64,000 nt of DNA. It comes from Clostridia bacterium (lineage in GTDB: Bacteria; Bacillota; Clostridia; Oscillospirales; Acutalibacteraceae). Where the stretch lies: assembly GCA_017454485.1 (NCBI GenBank), contig JAFTCX010000069.1, forward strand, positions 31,334 to 95,333, read 5' to 3'. The first letter of the stretch is position 1. Every line of letters begins with the position of its first letter. Positions 16,469 to 25,490 of this stretch are shown piece after piece. Made by a program: the position numbers and the translations under genes. The notes below the pieces were generated by a model. The model was not told the DNA's origin, did not search any database, and saw only the letters and a program-made list of their open reading frames with translations.

Positions 16469-17506
16469 TTAATATTGGAATGTCCACGTTGCGGAAACGT
16501 CGCCGGAAAACTTGGCCGTGCCGCTGAAGACCGTGACCTTGGCGGCGCCGTCGCCCTGCAGCGGCAGGTAGGCGGTGAGCTTCGTGATCTTGCCGCTGCT
16601 GCCGATGGTGGCAGTGATCACCGACCCGGGATAGGTGATGTTGACCTGCTCCAGTGTGACGCCGGTGAGCTCGCGCTTTGAAAAGTCCACATAGCCGATG
16701 GCTTTGGCGTTGTAGGGCGGTACCGGGGATTGCAGCGTTGTTTTTTCGGGCACAAGCTTGACAGTGTAAACGATATCGTTTCCGCTGCGCTGCGCCGTGG
16801 CGCTTTGCACGGCTTTGGCGCTCACCTCAAAATCGGTTTCGGCGGGCGGGATCACGTCGCGCGGCGAGACGGTTTTTCCGCCGTCGGTCGCTTTGCCGTT
16901 TTCGTCTGTGCCGACCGCTTTGCCGTCACGGAAGGCGTAGGTGACCGTTTCGTTGACGCCCGCGTTTTCCAGCGCTTTGTTGATCAGTCCCACTGCGGCC
17001 TTTGCCGAGCATTCCGTCAGCACGATCTTCGTGCTCTCGGTCTTGTGCGCAAGCATATTCTTTTCGCTTTTCAGCGTGCGCATGGCGGCGTTCATCGCCT
17101 TGATCACATCCGCTTTGGACAGCTTTGCCGGATCGGTCTTCGGCGCGCTTGGCGCAGTCGTTGCCGTTGTGGCCGGGGCAGTGGGCGTCGCGGCTGTTGC
17201 GGGGGCGGAAGCGGGCTGCGCCGCAGTTGTTTCGGGCACCGCCATCGTGGTCAGAAGCGCCTGCAGATCGTCGGACTGTGCCTGCGTGTCGGTTGTGATA
17301 TCGTCAAACGAAAACAGCGTCGAGTCTTCCGCCGGGGTGCTCGGCGCTTCGGTCGGCAGCGTCTGACTTGTCACCGGCGCGGCGACGAAGGTCTGATTGT
17401 TCTTTTTGAAGTTTTTCTTTTCTTTATAGGAGCCGAGCTCAAAGCCCATCACGAACAGCCACACGCTGAGCACAACGGCGATGACGGCCTTCCATTCTTT
17501 TTTCAT
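16469..17506 (-). CDS. Membrane-anchored exported protein with Ala/Thr/Pro linker, function unknown
   Basis: 345 residues. An N-terminal uncleaved-looking hydrophobic helix (VIAVVLSVWLFVMGFELG, about 8-25) is followed by a Lys-rich turn, a low-complexity linker rich in Ala, Thr and Pro (about 90-135), and a globular C-terminal half with mixed alpha/beta character. That half contains a helix-rich part (LSKADVIKAMNAAMRTLKSE) and then beta strands ending in SATWTFQY. I recognise no catalytic motif. The pattern resembles extracytoplasmic proteins common in gut Oscillospiraceae. It has its own promoter (17546-17574) and terminator, so it is probably a single-gene unit. Confidence 0.75.
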   Translation of the reverse strand: MKKEWKAVIAVVLSVWLFVMGFELGSYKEKKNFKKNNQTFVAAPVTSQTLPTEAPSTPAEDSTLFSFDDITTDTQAQSDDLQALLTTMAVPETTAAQPASAPATAATPTAPATTATTAPSAPKTDPAKLSKADVIKAMNAAMRTLKSEKNMLAHKTESTKIVLTECSAKAAVGLINKALENAGVNETVTYAFRDGKAVGTDENGKATDGGKTVSPRDVIPPAETDFEVSAKAVQSATAQRSGNDIVYTVKLVPEKTTLQSPVPPYNAKAIGYVDFSKRELTGVTLEQVNITYPGSVITATIGSSGKITKLTAYLPLQGDGAAKVTVFSGTAKFSGDVSATWTFQY

Positions 17507-17545
17507 AGTGTGTCCCTCCGGGTGTTGCTTGGAAAAGTCTTATTA

Positions 17546-17574
17546 ACAATACAGAAAAACGGCGCATTTGTCAA
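17546..17574 (-). promoter_or_regulatory. Sigma-A promoter for the exported protein gene
   Basis: Minus strand TTGACA (17569-17574), 17 bp, TATTGT (17546-17551). It overlaps the terminator hairpin of the gene upstream. Confidence 0.8.
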
Positions 17575-17585
17575 GCGCTGCGCCG
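17554..17585 (-). terminator. Terminator of the ksgA/membrane-protein operon
   Basis: GGCGCA (17561-17566) pairs with TGCGCC (17579-17584); the minus strand continues GTTTTTC. The short stem makes it moderate. Confidence 0.55.
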
Positions 17586-17614
17586 CTTTTCAAACGGACT
17601 TTTTCAAAAAAGTT

Positions 17615-18928
17615 TCATTGCGCGTCCTGCTGCGTGTCGCTGTCGGCTTTCCATTTTCCGATCTGCCGCAGCAGCAAGGCCAGCAGGGTGTTCGACAGCA
17701 GCGATTTGTTTTTATATTGGCGCTTGATCGTGCAGGCGGCGGCAAGCAGGAACAGCACGAGGATGACCAGACAGATCTCGCCGCGCCACGCGTAGTAATC
17801 CGGGAAGGTCGGGAACCACAGATCGTTTGGCTTCGTCAGCAGGACGATCTGCACGGAGTTTTGGAACAGCACGCCCATGGACAGCGCGATGATGCCGTGG
17901 AAGAGCAGATGGATCTCGTTGGGCAGCCGGTCGGTGGCGCAGTATTTGATTGCGCCCTTGTATTCGCGGCGGCCGGCGATGATGCACATCCAGACACACA
18001 GCAAAAAGGCCAGCGATAAAAAGACAATAAACCGCAGCAGCAGGGTATGGACACGCGCATACAGCCCATCGCAGCGCGCCTGCATCTCTTCGCACGCCGG
18101 ATTGAATGCAAGGCCTCCGTTGAGCGAAAGGTAAAAATCGATCGACTGCGCATACCCCTCGGCGGCCTGCTGCACAAGCGGCACAAATTCGTCCATGGTG
18201 TCGGCGGGAAAGACCGGGTCGTTCGGGTCAAAGACGATCAGATTGTTTTTGGTTCCGGAAAAGAAGCGGCGCAGCTCGCTTTGCTTTGTGCAGCCGGTGT
18301 TGGTGGTGATCCGGTCGGCCGTGTGGTCCACAACGGCGTAATACACGCCGTTCAGCGCTTCGAGCGCGTTCATCAGCTCGCGGTATTCGCGGTCCATGCT
18401 GCGCTTTTCGCCCTCAATGAGCTCGTCATACACCTGCGTGAAATGCGCTGTGATCGCGTCCTTGTCCACCCGCCAGCCGCCGGACGCGTCCTTGACGATG
18501 AAGCCGTTTTCAAGATTCTCTTGATCGATTTCGCCGGAGGTGACCTGCCAGGAGCAGATGGAGAGCGTGGCGGCGATTTGCGCATCTCGGTTTTTTTCCT
18601 CCTGCTTGATCTGCGACTGCAGCGCCGCAGAGGCCGGAAAGCCGGAGACGTCCTGATATTGCAGCGCGTAGCGCAGAAGGTTGCGGATCGTTTTTTCCAG
18701 CTCGGTCGAAAACGGAACGCTGGTTTTCAAATCAAACTCTGCCCCCTGCGAAAGCGCGTTGCGCACACCGTCGCGGTCGTCGGTATACAGGCGGCAGCCT
18801 TCAAAAAACTGCACGCCCGCCGCAAAGGTCAACGCAGAAATCACCACAAGGAGGAGCGTTTTGGTGCCGATCAGATACGGCAGATTGCAAAGGATGCGCC
18901 GCGCGTTGCTGTCGTCGGTTTTTTTCAT
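17615..18928 (-). CDS. Four-helix membrane protein with large extracellular domain, function unknown
   Basis: 437 residues. A first transmembrane helix (about 18-42) is followed by roughly 260 residues of soluble, mainly helical sequence and then three hydrophobic helices (about 295-320, 345-368, 378-402) and a charged tail. The layout of one helix, a large outside domain and a helix bundle resembles the sensing half of membrane receptors, but no kinase, cyclase or methyl-accepting domain follows. Its ATG overlaps the ksgA stop as ATGA, so it is translated from the ksgA message. I do not recognise the family. Confidence 0.75.
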   Translation of the reverse strand: MKKTDDSNARRILCNLPYLIGTKTLLLVVISALTFAAGVQFFEGCRLYTDDRDGVRNALSQGAEFDLKTSVPFSTELEKTIRNLLRYALQYQDVSGFPASAALQSQIKQEEKNRDAQIAATLSICSWQVTSGEIDQENLENGFIVKDASGGWRVDKDAITAHFTQVYDELIEGEKRSMDREYRELMNALEALNGVYYAVVDHTADRITTNTGCTKQSELRRFFSGTKNNLIVFDPNDPVFPADTMDEFVPLVQQAAEGYAQSIDFYLSLNGGLAFNPACEEMQARCDGLYARVHTLLLRFIVFLSLAFLLCVWMCIIAGRREYKGAIKYCATDRLPNEIHLLFHGIIALSMGVLFQNSVQIVLLTKPNDLWFPTFPDYYAWRGEICLVILVLFLLAAACTIKRQYKNKSLLSNTLLALLLRQIGKWKADSDTQQDAQ

Positions 18929-19785
18929 AGGGCACCTCCCAACGCGCGGTACAGTGCGGCAAAGTCTTCGCTTGTAAGCGCTTCGGCGCGGACCGTTTCC
19001 GAAAGCCCGCAGTCCTTCAGCGCGTTTGCCACCTGCGCTTTCGGGATGGAAAGGGTTGCGCTGACGGAATTGACCGCCGTTTTGCGCCGTTGGGCAAACG
19101 CAGCCTTGACCAGCCGGAAGAACGCCTGCACATTGTCGGTTTCAATTTTCGGCGTTTCGCGGCGTGTCAGACGGATGACAGCGGAATCCACCTTCGGTGA
19201 GGGCAGAAACGCCGCTTTGGAAACGCCGAAGAGCACCTCGGCGTGCGCGTAGTAATCCACCATGACGGTGATCGCGCCCGCGTTTTTTTCACCCGGACGC
19301 GCACAAAGGCGGTCGGCAACCTCCTTTTGCACCATGACGGTGATCGCCTGCACGGGCAGCTCGCTTTCCAGCAGGCGCATGAGGATCGGCGTAGTAATAT
19401 AATACGGCAGATTGGCGCAGACCACCACGCGCGATGCGCCGAATTTTTCGCAAAGCAGCGCCGGAAGGTCGAGCTTGAGCACGTCGCCGCTGACAATTTC
19501 CACATTGTCAAAGTCGGCGAGCGTTTCTTCCAGCAGCGGCAGCAGCCGGTTGTCGAGTTCGATGGAAACGACCTTTTTTGCCGTTTTTGCCAGCTCGGCG
19601 GTCAGCACGCCGATGCCCGGGCCGATTTCCAGCACACACGTTTCCCTGTCGGCGCCGCAAAGTGCGGCCATGCGCGGGCAAACGGTTGCGTCCACCAGAA
19701 AGTTTTGCCCCAGCGCTTTGGAAAAATGAAAGCCGTGGCGCGTCAAAAGCGCTTCAATGACCCGCAGGTCGGAAAGGTTTTCCAC
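18925..19785 (-). CDS. rsmA: 16S rRNA (A1518/A1519-N6)-dimethyltransferase KsgA
   Basis: 286 residues, the usual length. The fold starts with the family signature HFSKALGQNFLVDATV, then the SAM-binding EIGPGIGVLTAELA (about 53-66), the acidic end of beta 2 (SIELDNRLL), and the catalytic N-L-P-Y motif in CANLPYYITTPILM. The C-terminal helical domain contains FAQRRKTAVNSV, typical of KsgA. It dimethylates two adjacent adenines in helix 45 during late 30S assembly. The gene is divergent from galE, with the downstream membrane-protein gene overlapping by 4 bp. Confidence 0.97.
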   Translation of the reverse strand: MENLSDLRVIEALLTRHGFHFSKALGQNFLVDATVCPRMAALCGADRETCVLEIGPGIGVLTAELAKTAKKVVSIELDNRLLPLLEETLADFDNVEIVSGDVLKLDLPALLCEKFGASRVVVCANLPYYITTPILMRLLESELPVQAITVMVQKEVADRLCARPGEKNAGAITVMVDYYAHAEVLFGVSKAAFLPSPKVDSAVIRLTRRETPKIETDNVQAFFRLVKAAFAQRRKTAVNSVSATLSIPKAQVANALKDCGLSETVRAEALTSEDFAALYRALGGAL

Positions 19786-19821
19786 AATGCATCACCTTTT
19801 CAAAAACATCTCACGCATCTC

Positions 19822-19850
19822 TTGCAAAATGCGTGCATATCGTTTATAAT
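19822..19850 (+). promoter_or_regulatory. Sigma-A promoter for galE
   Basis: TTGCAA (19822-19827), 17 bp, TATAAT (19845-19850), 33 bp before the ATG at 19884. Confidence 0.85.
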
Positions 19851-19883
19851 GAAAAAAACAAATAAAAAAGGAAGTTGAGTGTT

Positions 19884-20903
19884 ATGTCCATTCTTGTCAC
19901 CGGCGGCGCCGGCTACATCGGTTCCCACACCTGCATCGAACTGCTGCAGGCGGGGTATGATATTGTCGTTGTCGACAACTTTTACAACAGCAAGCGGGAA
20001 TCGCTGCGCCGCATTGCGGAGCTTGCGGGCAGGGAGTTCACATTTTATGAGTGCGACATCCGCGACCGCGAGGGGCTGGACCGCATCTTTCAAACGGAAA
20101 AGATCGACGCTGTGATCCACTTTGCCGGTCTGAAGGCGGTCGGTGAATCCTGCCAAAAGCCGCTGGAATACTACGATAACAACGTCAACGGCACGCTGGT
20201 GCTGTGCGATGTCATGCGCAACAACGGCTGCAAAAAAATCGTGTTCAGCTCGTCCGCCACAGTTTACGGCATGAACAATGTTTCGCCGCTGAAAGAGACG
20301 ATGCCGACCGGCGGCACGACGAACCCCTATGGCACGACGAAGTTCATGATCGAGCTGATCCTCCAGGATCTGCAGGCCGCAGACAATGAATGGTCGGTTT
20401 GCCTGCTGCGCTATTTCAATCCCATCGGCGCACACAAGAGCGGCCGGATCGGCGAAGACCCGAACGGCATTCCGAACAACCTCATGCCCTATATCACGCA
20501 GGTTGCCATCGGCAAGCGCGAATGCCTGAGCGTGTTCGGCGACGATTACGACACCCCGGACGGCACCGGCGTGCGCGATTACATCCATGTGGTCGATCTT
20601 GCGCTCGGTCACGTCAAGGCCGTTGCGCACACGCTTTCCAAAACGGGCGTGGACATTTTCAACCTCGGCACCGGCACAGGCTACAGCGTGCTCGATGTGG
20701 TGCACGCGTTTGAAAAGGCGAGCGGCGTGAAGATCAACTATAAGATCGCCCCGCGCCGTCCCGGCGATATTGCCACCTGCTACTCCGACCCGTCCAAGGC
20801 CAAAGCCGAGCTCGGCTGGGTCGCAGAACGCGGACTGGAGGAAATGTGCGAGGATTCCTGGCGCTGGCAGAGCAACAATCCGAACGGCTTCCCGGAGGAT
20901 TGA
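19884..20903 (+). CDS. galE: UDP-glucose 4-epimerase GalE
   Basis: ATG at 19884 chosen over a TTG 9 bp upstream because it sits after the AAAAAGGAAG site and directly precedes the NAD-binding motif ([17 protein letters not shown]). 339 residues, typical for GalE. The catalytic Ser-Tyr-Lys set of extended short-chain dehydrogenases is visible: SSSATVYG, then Y-G-T-T-K in [11 protein letters not shown]. The sugar-binding region has the family sequence [19 protein letters not shown]. It interconverts UDP-Glc and UDP-Gal, probably feeding surface polysaccharide or galactose use. The stop codon TGA abuts a heptamer array. Confidence 0.97.
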   Translation: MSILVTGGAGYIGSHTCIELLQAGYDIVVVDNFYNSKRESLRRIAELAGREFTFYECDIRDREGLDRIFQTEKIDAVIHFAGLKAVGESCQKPLEYYDNNVNGTLVLCDVMRNNGCKKIVFSSSATVYGMNNVSPLKETMPTGGTTNPYGTTKFMIELILQDLQAADNEWSVCLLRYFNPIGAHKSGRIGEDPNGIPNNLMPYITQVAIGKRECLSVFGDDYDTPDGTGVRDYIHVVDLALGHVKAVAHTLSKTGVDIFNLGTGTGYSVLDVVHAFEKASGVKINYKIAPRRPGDIATCYSDPSKAKAELGWVAERGLEEMCEDSWRWQSNNPNGFPED

Positions 20904-20922
20904 CAGCTGTTAGCTGTTAGCG
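20904..20922. repeat. Short heptamer array (TAGCTGT type)
   Basis: Begins immediately after the galE stop: two and a half 7-bp units of TAGCTGT or a variant. Related arrays occur at 21671-21711, 47646-47677, 62087-62118 and 62842-62884. Confidence 0.6.
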
Positions 20923-20929
20923 ATGAGCA

Positions 20930-20957
20930 GGCTGCGCTTTGGGCGCAGCCTTTTTTT
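20930..20957 (+). terminator. Terminator of galE
   Basis: GGCTGCGC (20930-20937) and GCGCAGCC (20943-20950) with a short loop, then seven T. It overlaps the end of the convergent RNHCP gene. Confidence 0.9.
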
Positions 20958-21339
20958 ATTTTTTGAGCATCTCTTCGAGAAAGCTCAGCGGAAACGGCGG
21001 CTGTGCAAGCGGGCGCACTGCCAGCGAAAGCAGCAGCAGCGCATTGTCGTCTGCCGCGATGCGATTGGATTTCAATGTGCCGCAGACGCGGCAGCGGTGA
21101 ATCAGCGCCCATTCGCCGCCGTTTTTCACCCAAAGCGCAACCGGCTCCATCCGGCCGCCGCAATCGGCTGCCCGGTCGCCCGGTGTGCGGTCCAGATGCA
21201 GACTGTACAGGCAGTACGGGCAATGGTTGCGGTGCGCGGTGCCGGCGCCGTCGGGTGAAACGGTTTTGCCGCAGTTGCGGCAGGTGAACGATGCGGATTC
21301 AGCCGCATCGGAATGCTTGGTTTTCTTGGTTCGATCCAT
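20956..21339 (-). CDS. RNHCP-domain protein
   Basis: 127 residues from the ATG at 21339, which has an AGGAGG site 9 nt upstream; a longer frame to 21372 lacks one. The signature of this small zinc-binding family is present: FTCRNCGKTVSP, then HRNHCPYCLYSLHLD, where RNHCP gives the family its name, and a third C-x2-C in IHRCRVCGTLKSNRI. Four Cys plus His probably bind one or two zinc ions. The biochemical function of the family is not established; a nucleic-acid-binding role is a guess. The first 20 residues are charged and probably disordered. Confidence 0.9.
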   Translation of the reverse strand: MDRTKKTKHSDAAESASFTCRNCGKTVSPDGAGTAHRNHCPYCLYSLHLDRTPGDRAADCGGRMEPVALWVKNGGEWALIHRCRVCGTLKSNRIAADDNALLLLSLAVRPLAQPPFPLSFLEEMLKK

Positions 21340-21711
21340 TTTGGATTGCCTCCTGAAGGTATGATATTGCATCCTTTGGGAGGCTTGCGGGTTGCGGCAA
21401 ACCTCCCCGGTCAGGCCGCAATCTCCGTTTTACAATACGTTTTCAAAAAGCAGTGCTCCTTCAATGATTTTGGTTTGTATGGCGCTCTGTGCGCCGGGCA
21501 GGTGCGCAAGGTGTGATCCTCTTTTGGAACGTGTTCGCAGATCACCTCTTCCACCGGCATTCGCCGGTCCCCCCTTCCCCAACGCCGCTTTGCGGCCGGG
21601 GACGGCAAGTCAGGTTCGCTTTTATCGGTTGCATACACCTAAAAAATGAAAGGTGCCATCGCCGGAAATCAGCTAACAGCTAACGGCTAACAGCTTGCAG
21701 CTTGCAGCGCT
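21340..21711. other. Gene-free interval with hairpins and a heptamer array
   Basis: About 370 bp. It contains a hairpin whose arms include GGGAGG and CCTCCC at about 21379-21406, a CCGGC-attc-GCCGG hairpin near 21556, CCCC-aac-GCCGC-ttt-GCGGC-CGGGG near 21577-21602, and at 21671-21711 a heptamer array of AGCTAAC and CAGCTTG units that ends at the araD-like stop codon. No credible gene. Confidence 0.6.
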
Positions 21712-22398
21712 TCAGCGTTGCCCGTAATATGCGTTCTTCCCGTGCTTGCGCAAAAAGTGCTTGTCAAGCAGCTCCTGCTGCATTTCGCCGTGGCTCGGGT
21801 TGAGCATCATCGTATGCCACGCCATAAACGCCACCTCTTCCAGCACCACGGCGTTGTGCACCGCATCAGCGGCGTTCTTGCCCCAGGCGAACGGGCCGTG
21901 GGAATGCACCAGCACCGCAGGGATGTCGGCGGCGTTTTCGCCGATCGTCTCAAGAATCACCGTGCCGGTTTCTTTTTCATAAGCGCCGGCGATCTCTGCC
22001 GGGGTCATTTTTCGCGTGCAGGGAATGGCGCCGTAAAAGTCGTCGCCGTGGGTCGTGCCCAGCGCGGGAATGTCCATGCCGGCCTGCGCAAACACGGTTG
22101 CCCAGCGCGAATGCGTGTGCACCACGCCGCCGATCTCCGGGTGGGCTTTGTAAAGCTCCAGATGTGTCGGCGTGTCGGAGGAGGGGTTCAGCTTGCCTTC
22201 GACGGTGTTGCCGTTCAGATCGACCACGACCATGTCGTCGGCGGTCATCGTGTCATAGCTGACGCCGGAGGGCTTGATGACCACAAGGTTCGTTTCGCGG
22301 TCAATCGCGGAGACGTTGCCCCAGGTGAAGACCACAAGATTGTATTTGACGAGATCGAGGTTCGCTTTGCAGACCTCGGCTTTTAATTGTTCGAGCAT
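21712..22398 (-). CDS. araD: L-ribulose-5-phosphate 4-epimerase-like class II aldolase
   Basis: 228 residues from the ATG at 22398, which has a GGAAAGGAAAG site; the longer upstream frame overlaps the kinase gene and is not conserved-looking. The class II aldolase/epimerase pattern is clear: [40 protein letters not shown], then the zinc-binding [11 protein letters not shown] (two His) and the third zinc His in [12 protein letters not shown]. It converts L-ribulose-5-phosphate to D-xylulose-5-phosphate; ulaF/sgbE-type paralogues look similar. It follows the kinase gene by 22 bp in the rimM-trmD operon. No L-arabinose isomerase is in view. Confidence 0.9.
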   Translation of the reverse strand: MLEQLKAEVCKANLDLVKYNLVVFTWGNVSAIDRETNLVVIKPSGVSYDTMTADDMVVVDLNGNTVEGKLNPSSDTPTHLELYKAHPEIGGVVHTHSRWATVFAQAGMDIPALGTTHGDDFYGAIPCTRKMTPAEIAGAYEKETGTVILETIGENAADIPAVLVHSHGPFAWGKNAADAVHNAVVLEEVAFMAWHTMMLNPSHGEMQQELLDKHFLRKHGKNAYYGQR

Positions 22399-22420
22399 AG
22401 AATTCTTTCCTTTCCCCGTT

Positions 22421-24010
22421 TTACAGCATCTGTTTTGCAGCCGCCTGTTCCAGCGGCAGCGCGCGCAAAAAGCGCTGATAATAGGCGTCAAAGCCGTCTT
22501 TGCCTTCCCTGTCGGGGAAAACGGTGCTTTGCTTTGCGCCGCAGAAAATCTTTTGATCAAGGAAGTCCGGCAGCGAAAGGCCGCCGCCTTCGGTGAGATA
22601 CAGCGCAAGGATCGCCATGCCCCACGGGCCGCCCACGTCGGCGGTCTCCATCACGGTGACGGGCACATCCAGCGCGTTCGCCATCATCGTCTGCCCGGCC
22701 GTTTTTGCTTTGAAAAAGCCGCCGTGACCGTAGAAAACATCGGTTTGCACCTGTTCACGCCGGAGCAGATCATAGCCGGCACGCAGCGTACACAGCGCAC
22801 CGGAAAGCAGGTTACGCGCAAAGGCGGCAAAATCGGGACGGCTGTCGCGTGCACGCAGCAGCAGCGGCACACCCTCGGGCGTTTTGGTGATGGATTCGCC
22901 GGAAAGATAGTTGAACGACACAAGTCCGTCGCAGTCGGGCGCACCGGACAGAGCCATATTGTAGATCAGATCGAGCACCGCGCCCTTGCGCATCGGCATG
23001 CCGGCGGCTTCGGTAAAGGAGCAAAGCAGCGCGCCCCATGTGTCGATGTCGGCAGTGCAGTTGTTGCAGTGAACCATCGCGACCGGGTCGCCGCAGGGCG
23101 TGGTCACAAGGTCGATTTCGGGATATACGGCGGAAAGCGGCTGTTCGAGCACGAACATCGCAAACACCGACGTGCCGGCAGAGACGTTGCCGGTGCGCAC
23201 GCGCACGCTGTTTGTGGCGGTCATGCCCGTGCCGGCGTCGCCCTCGGGCGGGCAAAACGGGATGCCGGGCTGCAGATCGCCGCTCGGATCAAGCAGCTTT
23301 GCGCCGCGTGCAGTCAGTGTGCCCGCCGCCTGTCCGGCAGAAAGCACATCGGGCAAAAGCCCACGCAGGCTCCACGGGAACGCTTTTTCTTTTGTCAGCG
23401 TGTCGAATGTGCCGAGCATCGCTTTGTCATAATCGGTTTTATCGCTGCCGATCGGGAACATCCCCGACGCTTCGCCGACGCCGACCACGCGGCGGCCGGT
23501 CAAATAATAATGAATCAGCCCGGCGAGGGTGGTCAGGTGCGCGATTCTCTCACAATGCGCTTCGCCGTTCAGAATGGCCTGATACAGATGCGCGATGCTC
23601 CAGCGTTCGGGAATATTGAAACCGAACGCTTCGGTCAGCGCGGCGGCAGCTTCGGCACAAGTGGTGTTGCGCCAGGTGCGAAACGGCACAAGCAGGCGGT
23701 CGTTTTCGTCCAGCGCGAGATAGCCGTGCATCATGCCGGAAACGCCGATGGCGCCGACGGTGGTGAGCGTGAGATCATAGCGGCGTTTCACATTTTCTTT
23801 GAGCGCGGCGAACGAACCCTGCAGCGCGGCGAAGATGTCGCTTTCGCGGTAGGTCCAGTAGCCGTCCTCATAGCGGTTTTCCCAATCGTAAACGCCTTCG
23901 GCGAGCACGGCGGCGGTTTTTGAAACAAGCACGGCCTTCACGCGTGTGGAGCCGAATTCGATGCCGAGCGCCGTTTGTCCGGCGGCGATGGCGGTGCGGT
24001 GGTCAGTCAT
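22421..24010 (-). CDS. FGGY-family carbohydrate kinase (ribulokinase/xylulokinase-like)
   Basis: 529 residues. The first ATP-binding motif is [16 protein letters not shown] and the FGGY core includes [20 protein letters not shown] with the expected catalytic-loop region [14 protein letters not shown]. The second nucleotide region carries [12 protein letters not shown], and [11 protein letters not shown] and [13 protein letters not shown] match the end of the kinase fold. The adjacent AraD-like epimerase makes a pentulose substrate such as L-ribulose likely, but FGGY substrates cannot be assigned safely from sequence. Its ATG lies 8 bp inside the end of trmD, an overlap that couples sugar metabolism to tRNA modification genes. 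Confidence 0.88.
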   Translation of the reverse strand: MTDHRTAIAAGQTALGIEFGSTRVKAVLVSKTAAVLAEGVYDWENRYEDGYWTYRESDIFAALQGSFAALKENVKRRYDLTLTTVGAIGVSGMMHGYLALDENDRLLVPFRTWRNTTCAEAAAALTEAFGFNIPERWSIAHLYQAILNGEAHCERIAHLTTLAGLIHYYLTGRRVVGVGEASGMFPIGSDKTDYDKAMLGTFDTLTKEKAFPWSLRGLLPDVLSAGQAAGTLTARGAKLLDPSGDLQPGIPFCPPEGDAGTGMTATNSVRVRTGNVSAGTSVFAMFVLEQPLSAVYPEIDLVTTPCGDPVAMVHCNNCTADIDTWGALLCSFTEAAGMPMRKGAVLDLIYNMALSGAPDCDGLVSFNYLSGESITKTPEGVPLLLRARDSRPDFAAFARNLLSGALCTLRAGYDLLRREQVQTDVFYGHGGFFKAKTAGQTMMANALDVPVTVMETADVGGPWGMAILALYLTEGGGLSLPDFLDQKIFCGAKQSTVFPDREGKDGFDAYYQRFLRALPLEQAAAKQML

Positions 24011-24698
24011 GACGGTTTTCCTCCTTGAGCAAGTCGGGTCGTTTTTTTTCGGTGCGGCGCAGCGCGTCTTCTTTGCGGAACGCTTCAATGTTGGCGTGGT
24101 GACCCGAAAGCAAAACATCGGGCACCTTGCGGCCGCGCCATTCCGGCGGACGGGTGTATTGTGCGTATTCCAGCAGACCGGAAAAGTGGCTTTCCTCGGT
24201 GAAGCAGGCCGTGTCGGAAAGCACGCCCGGCAGCATGCGCGCAACAGCGTCGCACAGCACAAGCGCCGGCAGCTCTCCGCCGGTGAGAACGTAATCGCCG
24301 ATGGAAATCTCTTCGTCCACCAGCTCCTCGATCACGCGCTCGTCCACGCCCTCATAGTGGCCGCACAGCAGCGCAAGGTTTTCAAGCTCGGAAAGCGCGC
24401 GCACGCGCTGCTGGGTGAGCGTTTTGCCCTGGGGCGAAAGATAGATCAGATGCGGGCGCGTGCCGAGCTCTTTGCACAGCGCCTGAAAGCAGTCATAGAT
24501 CGGCTGGGGCTGCATGATCATGCCCATGCCGCCGCCGTAGGGCGCGTCGTCCACGCGACCGTGTTTATCCGCGGAATAATCGCGGATCTGATGCGTAAAA
24601 AACGCCACCTTGCCCGCCTTTTGCGCCCGGCCGAGGATGCTTTCGTTCAGCACGGTGTCGCACATTTCGGGGAAAAGGGTCAGAATGTCAATGCGCAT
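24003..24698 (-). CDS. trmD: tRNA (guanine37-N1)-methyltransferase TrmD
   Basis: 231 residues. ATG at 24698 preferred to the TTG six bases earlier. Signature segments are [64 protein letters not shown] and the C-terminal [19 protein letters not shown]; the trefoil-knot SAM site is formed by the SPQG, CGHYEG and [11 protein letters not shown] segments. It methylates G37 of tRNAs that read C- or G-starting codons, preventing +1 frameshifts. Start overlaps the end of rimM and its end overlaps the FGGY kinase, so all four genes appear to share one message. Confidence 0.98.
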   Translation of the reverse strand: MRIDILTLFPEMCDTVLNESILGRAQKAGKVAFFTHQIRDYSADKHGRVDDAPYGGGMGMIMQPQPIYDCFQALCKELGTRPHLIYLSPQGKTLTQQRVRALSELENLALLCGHYEGVDERVIEELVDEEISIGDYVLTGGELPALVLCDAVARMLPGVLSDTACFTEESHFSGLLEYAQYTRPPEWRGRKVPDVLLSGHHANIEAFRKEDALRRTEKKRPDLLKEENRHD

Positions 24699-25209
24699 CG
24701 TCAAACAGTCCTTTCAGCGGGCGGATGCGGATTTCTTCGGCGTCGATGTCGGTGCTGATGACCACGGGCGGGATCGCCGGGATGAGCACCTCGGCGCCGG
24801 TTTCGTCCGTGATGTGCCAAACGTCGTTCGCCCCGGTCTTGCTCACATCGGTCAGCGTGCCGTAGCTTTTTTCTGGCGCATCGGCGTCGCGCACGGCGCA
24901 GCCGATGAGATCCTGAATGAAATAGTGCTCCTTGGGTAGCTTTGCATCCGCACGCTGCATAAACAGCACCCTGCCGCGCAAAGCGGCGGCCTGCTCCACG
25001 GTGTCGGTGCCCTCGAGCTTGAGCAGCACGATACTGCCGTGTTCGCGGCAGGAAAGCACACGCACGGCGCGGCTGCCGCGATTGTCAAAATAAAGCGTTT
25101 TGAAGCGCTTCATGAACGACGGTTCGTCGCACCACGGCTCCACGCGCACTTCACCGCGCACACCGTGGGTGCCGACGATTTTTCCGATTTCAAGATAAGG
25201 GTGACGCAT
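24688..25209 (-). CDS. rimM: 16S rRNA processing protein RimM
   Basis: 173 residues from the ATG at 25209; another ATG four codons upstream is too near the AAAGGA site. The N-terminal domain begins [21 protein letters not shown] and the PRC-barrel contains the expected [10 protein letters not shown] and [13 protein letters not shown] followed by LIPAIPPVV. RimM binds ribosomal protein S19 and helps 30S maturation. In many Firmicutes rimM and trmD follow rpsP; here rimM is the first gene and a repeat element lies directly upstream. Confidence 0.96.
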   Translation of the reverse strand: MRHPYLEIGKIVGTHGVRGEVRVEPWCDEPSFMKRFKTLYFDNRGSRAVRVLSCREHGSIVLLKLEGTDTVEQAAALRGRVLFMQRADAKLPKEHYFIQDLIGCAVRDADAPEKSYGTLTDVSKTGANDVWHITDETGAEVLIPAIPPVVISTDIDAEEIRIRPLKGLFDDAH

Positions 25210-25244
25210 GAGGGAATTCATCCTTTCAAAAGGGGAAACGTTGA

Positions 25245-25441
25245 TGGAATTTGGAATTTGGAATGTGGAATGTGGAATTAAGGGGCGCCGCGCAAATCGC
25301 GATGCGCCGAAATGTACAAATGAAAGCATAATATAATTGATGGGTATTCTTTCTTCAACTGCTTTGCTTTGCGGACGAAACGTAAAGTGAAGTGAACCGT
25401 AAACCCGCGACCTCAATTCCAAATTTCACATTCCAAATTTG
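25245..25441. repeat. Heptamer-bounded non-coding element (family A)
   Basis: Left array of five TGGAATT/TGGAATG units (25245-25279), right array of three to four inverted units (AATTCCA, AATTTCA, CATTCCA; 25415-25435). Next to the arrays are the conserved inner borders AAGGGGCGCCGCGC plus CGCGATGCGCCGAAAT on the left and CCCGCGACCTCAATTCC on the right, which recur in the elements at 35.9-36.4 and 58.7-58.9 kb in the opposite orientation. The centre, about 100 bp, is A/T-rich and non-coding. It sits in the 279-bp gap between rimM and glyA. Confidence 0.75.
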
Positions 25442-25465
25442 CGCATAAGCGCACAGCGCATTCAT

Positions 25466-25490
25466 AAAAAGGCTGCTAAGCAGCCTTTTT
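25466..25490 (-). terminator. Terminator at the glyA stop codon
   Basis: AAAAAGGCTGC / GCAGCCTTTTT (25466-25476, 25480-25490), perfect on both strands; it overlaps the first base pairs of the glyA stop. Confidence 0.85.
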
